In this document: positions 60,643 through 64,000 of the stretch, in pieces | How the letters are laid out: each line of letters opens with the position of its first letter | How positions within the stretch are numbered: the stretch's first letter is position 1 | Source of the DNA: Oscheius onirici | Taxonomy: Eukaryota > Nematoda > Chromadorea > Rhabditida > Rhabditidae | DNA: 64,000 nucleotides | Direction of reading: 5' to 3' | Assembly: GCA_932521025.1 (NCBI GenBank) | Contig: OW051470.1 | Span: forward strand, 8,046,501-8,110,500 | Position numbers and translations under genes: made by a program | The notes under the pieces: generated by a model | What the model was told of the DNA's origin: nothing | Database searches by the model: none | The model's input: only the letters and a program-made list of their open reading frames with translations

Positions 60643-60927
60643 GCTTCTTTATTCCTGTGAGCAAAGAAGTATGGAAACCGGCACAAATTCTCCGATTCGT
60701 TTCCACACCGCGACTCAGTTCCATTGGGCTCGTTGACGTGAGAGACCAACCAACATTTTGCCCTTCGGCATCGGGTTTCCAAGAACAAAAAGTGTGGGAA
60801 CCCGATCGGATCGTCCGTTCCGCCAGGATTGGGAACGCGAAGCGACAGTCTCTCGACAATATCCGGACAGTAATTAGGCACATGGCTTGGGGAGTCGCCA
60901 GCACCAACTCAATCTGTCCGAGGAGGG

Positions 60928-61006
60928 AGGAATCGAACGTTCGTTGATTGGGCCGCAGTTGGCCATGCAACCAGCTGAGCCATTGAGGTCGAAGCCGAGC
61001 TACTCA
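60928..61006 (-). repeat. tRNA-like sequence with intact A and B boxes
   Basis: The minus strand has A-box TGGCTCAGCTGG and, 43 bp on, B-box GTTCGATTCC, both near the pol III consensus, but the T and anticodon stems do not pair. Perhaps a SINE head still able to recruit TFIIIC. Confidence 0.5.
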
Positions 61007-61165
61007 CGGATTGGGTCATAGTGTCCCTGTCCTTTTTTTCCCCTCAAAAACAAAGTGTTTTTGTCAAATCTGGTCGAGTCCAATCCCTTACAAACTCTCG
61101 AATGTAATCCCATTAAAATTGAGCAAACTTTGTTCAAAACAGCTATAAGTATCTCTATTTTTTGC

Positions 61166-61172
61166 TATAAAA
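61166..61172 (+). promoter_or_regulatory. TATA box of sperm-chromatin copy 3
   Basis: TATAAAA 50 bp before the ATG at 61216, same context as in copies 1 and 2. Confidence 0.6.
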
Positions 61173-61215
61173 GCAACTCGAAAACTCCATGAGGCACATT
61201 CGACAACGACTCGTG

Positions 61216-61467
61216 ATGCCTGCTCGCCGTTCCCGCTCCGCTGGCCGTGCCGTCAGCCGTTCCCGTAGCCGTAGCCGCTCGGGTAGCCGTCGTGCCGGAA
61301 AGAAGATTGCTGCCGCCAGGACCCGTAGCCGTAGCCGAGCGAGTAGCCGTAGCCGTTCGCGAAGCCCCGTTGCCGCTGCCCAGTCCTACCGCCGCTACAG
61401 CTACACCTGGCGCGACAGGAACGGACGTCTCCGCGACCGCAAGGGACGCTTCACCAAGGAGCGCTGA
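61216..61467 (+). CDS. spch: Sperm chromatin basic protein (SPCH-like), copy 3
   Basis: The same 83-residue Arg/Ser-rich protein as the copies at 4587 and 26809, with identical coding sequence. Unlike them, it is intergenic, about 720 bp after pfas-1. AATAAA overlaps the stop codon. This copy could be the source or simply another insertion. Strong GCC/CGT/CGC codon preference suggests high expression in the male germline, which is inference. Confidence 0.82.
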   Translation: MPARRSRSAGRAVSRSRSRSRSGSRRAGKKIAAARTRSRSRASSRSRSRSPVAAAQSYRRYSYTWRDRNGRLRDRKGRFTKER

Positions 61468-62329
61468 ATAAATTGTGCACAGCACTGTTCTTGTTCTTCT
61501 TAGTTGGTCTTCTGGGGTAGTTCTACTGGGGTTCTCTCCTTCCTCTGATGTCTCGGCAATTCCTCTAGTCAATCCAATGGACAACTTCTCTTCTATTCGA
61601 ACCTTCTTGACTCTCTCCTGACCAACGACTCTACTCGACTACCATCGTTTCTGCAATACTATCTTTTCCACTCTTGAATAAATTGTAGTTACCACCTTGT
61701 GTTCTGTTCTCTTAGTCGGTGTTTTGGTAGCTTGGTAGATCCACCAGAGCCTTTCCTCTCCAGAAGTTTCGGCAATTCTACTTGTCCATCCGTCTTCTTC
61801 CAACATTGTCAACAGCTCACGTTGACTACCAAACAATGGACACTCCTTTTTTTCTCACATACTTTTTGCTTTTGCTCCGTTTCAATTCAGTCCATCTTTG
61901 GATGTGCTCTAACTCGTGACATATCCAGCAGTGATCCAACTGGAATGAGAAGAACTCGGGTAGATGTAATCCTTCTTTCCAATGTTAGTTCAAACGACTC
62001 TTTCCTTTGGCAACCGTTTCCATTTCCAATGAGTAGTGTCTCTTCCAATCCAGTTCTTCTTCTGAAGACCCGTGACTCTAGACTTTCTGACTCATGAACT
62101 TCTTGCTTCTCTAGATCTCCAGACTTATAATTAGTCTCTCTGCCCCCTTACTCCCTGACTCAGTCTCTGTGGCCCCCTTACTCCCTCACATTTCTTCTCG
62201 CCAAATGATTCATTGAAAATCATATCTATACTTGAGCAGTACCCGTAGCCGAAAGGAACTCGAACAAAATATACAACACATCGAGTGATCACAGAAGCAG
62301 TCATCTCTACAGTCTCTTCTTGCGAGAAG
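61468..62329. other. Region between sperm-chromatin copy 3 and SPOP
   Basis: It contains one further degenerate unit of the sperm-chromatin 3' flank (GAATAAATTGTAG at 61675, then TCTTAGTCGGTG and TTCGGCAATTCTACTTGTCC). The rest is pyrimidine-rich with no recognisable gene. Confidence 0.5.
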
Positions 62330-64000
62330 TTAGTACATGGAGCCAGTTGAGCAATGTCTCAACTTTTGTCTCTTTGCCGCCGGGGCAAGAATCAGCGGCG
62401 GAATCTGCTGTGTGGCCAGGGCGCGGAAAACTTCGGCCAAGAGCGACGGCTGCAGCTTGACCATGTCCTTCCAGCCCTCCGAGTTCATAACCTGATTTTT
62501 TTTTGGTTTTTTTTAACTCTGCGACTACCTCATTCGAATTGACGATAATGTAGGTAATGGCATGGGTGCGAAGTTGTTCGGCCGAGTGCAAATCGGCCAG
62601 AACGAGAGTCATACAGGCGTTTTCTGCCGTCAGGGCGGCACAGAGGGCCTGCTCACACATTATCTGTAAATTTTTGTACTTTTCTCAAAAATATTCCAGA
62701 AACTACCTTCAGCCTGTCCAGATGGTACTTGTCGGCTGCAGCAATCAAAAGAGAAGCCATGTGGTCCACATTGGGAGCGTTTCCGGTATACATGAAATAG
62801 AGCATTTCGCGCATGACCTCCGGATCTTGGTCCTCGACGCGGATCTCATTACTGGAAGATTCGGCCAGCGGCGTCTCGAACATTGCCTTGAAGACGGGAG
62901 ATCGGGCTGCCAGAATGGCTTTGTGGACCTGAAGAGGGAGCTTTATAGAGAGGAATTAAGTTATCAGAATTCAATTAACTTTTAACATTATGGTTTGCTC
63001 GAAGAAATAACGACTACCGCAACCTTGGTAATAAGATACTCAGTGGAGTACGCATCTAAACTTTGGCTGAGTATTCAATATTCCAGTACAAAATGGGTAC
63101 CAAAACGAAGGTCTTTCAGGTTACTGTAGATGCTCCTTTTTGAGCAAACCATAGAGTGCCAGTTAAAAATCTACAGCGCGCACCAGTCTCTGTGCCGTTC
63201 TTGTCGGCTAGTCCTGAACGTTCCAATACTGAGCCAAAACTAAAATAATCTTTGGCGATGATTGCTCAGGGTGCTTTGAGCCAAAAGATCACCTACCTGG
63301 TTTAAGATTAAAAACGACTACGATCAGTTTAAGATAAGCTCAGAGGTCCTAGGTTTAGCTGCAAGACGGAACGTTTGTCTCGAGACCGATTTACACAAAT
63401 TTACGGGACAAGTTAGCTGCGTATCCAATCTCTGAATGGTGATGTGAATAGGTGAAGAAACGAAACAAAACACGGGTACGGTATCGGCTCTTCAAAATAA
63501 ACAATCTGTCTTCGTCTCTCTTCCGTCCAAAAAGTTAAAAAAATGCTCACTTTGAAAGAAATTGTCGGTGTGTCCGGCGTTCCAGCCGTCAGGACACAGT
63601 CAGTGAAGGTGCTGTTCTCAAACAGACTGCCCATCTCTGTGCTCAAATTGCAGTTCGGGACCTTGAACTGAGCGGCATTCGTCTGGCCCGTCACATTGAC
63701 AGTCTCAGCGACAACCGAGACCTCACAGAAGATGCTCAGACGATCGTCCGGCAAGAGTCCATTAGATTCGTCCAGCAGAAAGTCCCTCCTGATGAACTTC
63801 TTGAAGCCCCAGTCCTTGCCTTGCACGAAACGGTAAGCTCTCTGCGATTCCATGGCCTTGGTCTCCTCCCTCTTGGCATTCAGAATGGAGAATTTGAATT
63901 TGGCACGGACTTCGTTCTTGTTGCATTGGACGAGAAGGAGGTACAGGGAGAGGTAGTCGCGACTCTCCTCGTCCAGTCCTTTAGGGTTTATCCGAAGACA
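62330..64000 (-). CDS. SPOP: SPOP-type MATH-BTB CUL3 adaptor, 3' part
   Basis: Four exons in view: 64000-63551 (continues past the right edge), 62928-62707, 62663-62529, 62491-62330. It is a substrate adaptor for CUL3 ubiquitin ligases, nuclear in animals. Seen: the MATH domain end ([64 protein letters not shown]), then BTB ([56 protein letters not shown]), BACK-like [32 protein letters not shown], and a C-terminal [11 protein letters not shown] that could act as a nuclear signal. The very high match to human SPOP leaves little doubt. Introns are short except 62929-63550. Confidence 0.95.
62929..63550. other. SPOP intron
   Basis: A 622-bp phase-0 intron. It contains a GGCTGAGTATTCAATATTCCAG fragment (63065-63086) resembling the core of the MITEs at 12647 and 55779, otherwise nothing recognisable. 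Confidence 0.5.

Larger units (their letters stand above)
61052..61610 (+). repeat. Duplicated sperm-chromatin gene cassette, copy 3
   Basis: Same orientation as copy 1. Promoter and coding parts are identical to copy 1, while the 3' flank after about 61510 carries scattered differences. Confidence 0.82.

Overview
The window is a stretch of animal nuclear genome, almost certainly from a rhabditid-type nematode. The evidence is: a myosin regulatory light chain that reads like C. elegans MLC-4 almost throughout; three copies of an SR-rich sperm-chromatin protein of the nematode SPCH type; introns as short as 35-41 nt with U-rich TTTCAG-like acceptors; and splice acceptors sitting within a few bases of start codons, as expected for spliced-leader addition. 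From memory, sel-2 and pfas-1 are neighbours in C. elegans (F10F2.1/F10F2.2); both are present here, which fits. No bacterial, plasmid or CRISPR feature was seen. All exon models were built by hand from reading frames, GT/AG signals, phase and remembered family sequences.

Layout. 256-10654 (-): 5' three quarters of an LRBA/neurobeachin gene (sel-2), whose BEACH-WD40 end lies beyond the left edge; one intron holds sperm-chromatin copy 1 and another is a pure (GACT)n tract. 12321-12623 (-): small membrane protein with a MITE at its 5' end. 13317-14014 (-): myosin regulatory light chain, divergent from coq-5 (15113-16169, +). 16735-18429 (+): POLDIP2 homologue. 20412-33663 (+): a 13-kb PDZ-LIM (LMO7/LIMCH1-like) gene with two antisense genes in its introns, a coiled-coil protein (21800-23306) and sperm-chromatin copy 2. 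33748-38975 (-): mre-11, with an unrecognised sense-opposed gene (34597-36007) in a 2.2-kb intron. 39313-40441 (+): CCDC134. 42559-46400 (+): LRRC59-like ER protein. 47129-48566: a decayed Mutator-like transposon with FLYWCH-like and transposase remnants. 48674-60496 (+): pfas-1, whose 5.3-kb intron contains two antisense genes (an LRR membrane protein and a tail-anchored protein). 61216-61467 (+): sperm-chromatin copy 3. 62330-64000 (-): SPOP-type MATH-BTB adaptor, running off the right edge.

The genes are mostly unrelated housekeeping functions: purine synthesis, ubiquinone synthesis, DNA repair, ER biology, muscle and cytoskeleton, ubiquitylation. The window stands out for architecture rather than pathway. 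Six of the genes lie inside introns of other genes and all six are antisense to the host. Two introns consist almost entirely of a perfect microsatellite. One family of intronic hairpins recurs in five host genes. A recently homogenised male-germline gene family is scattered over 57 kb.
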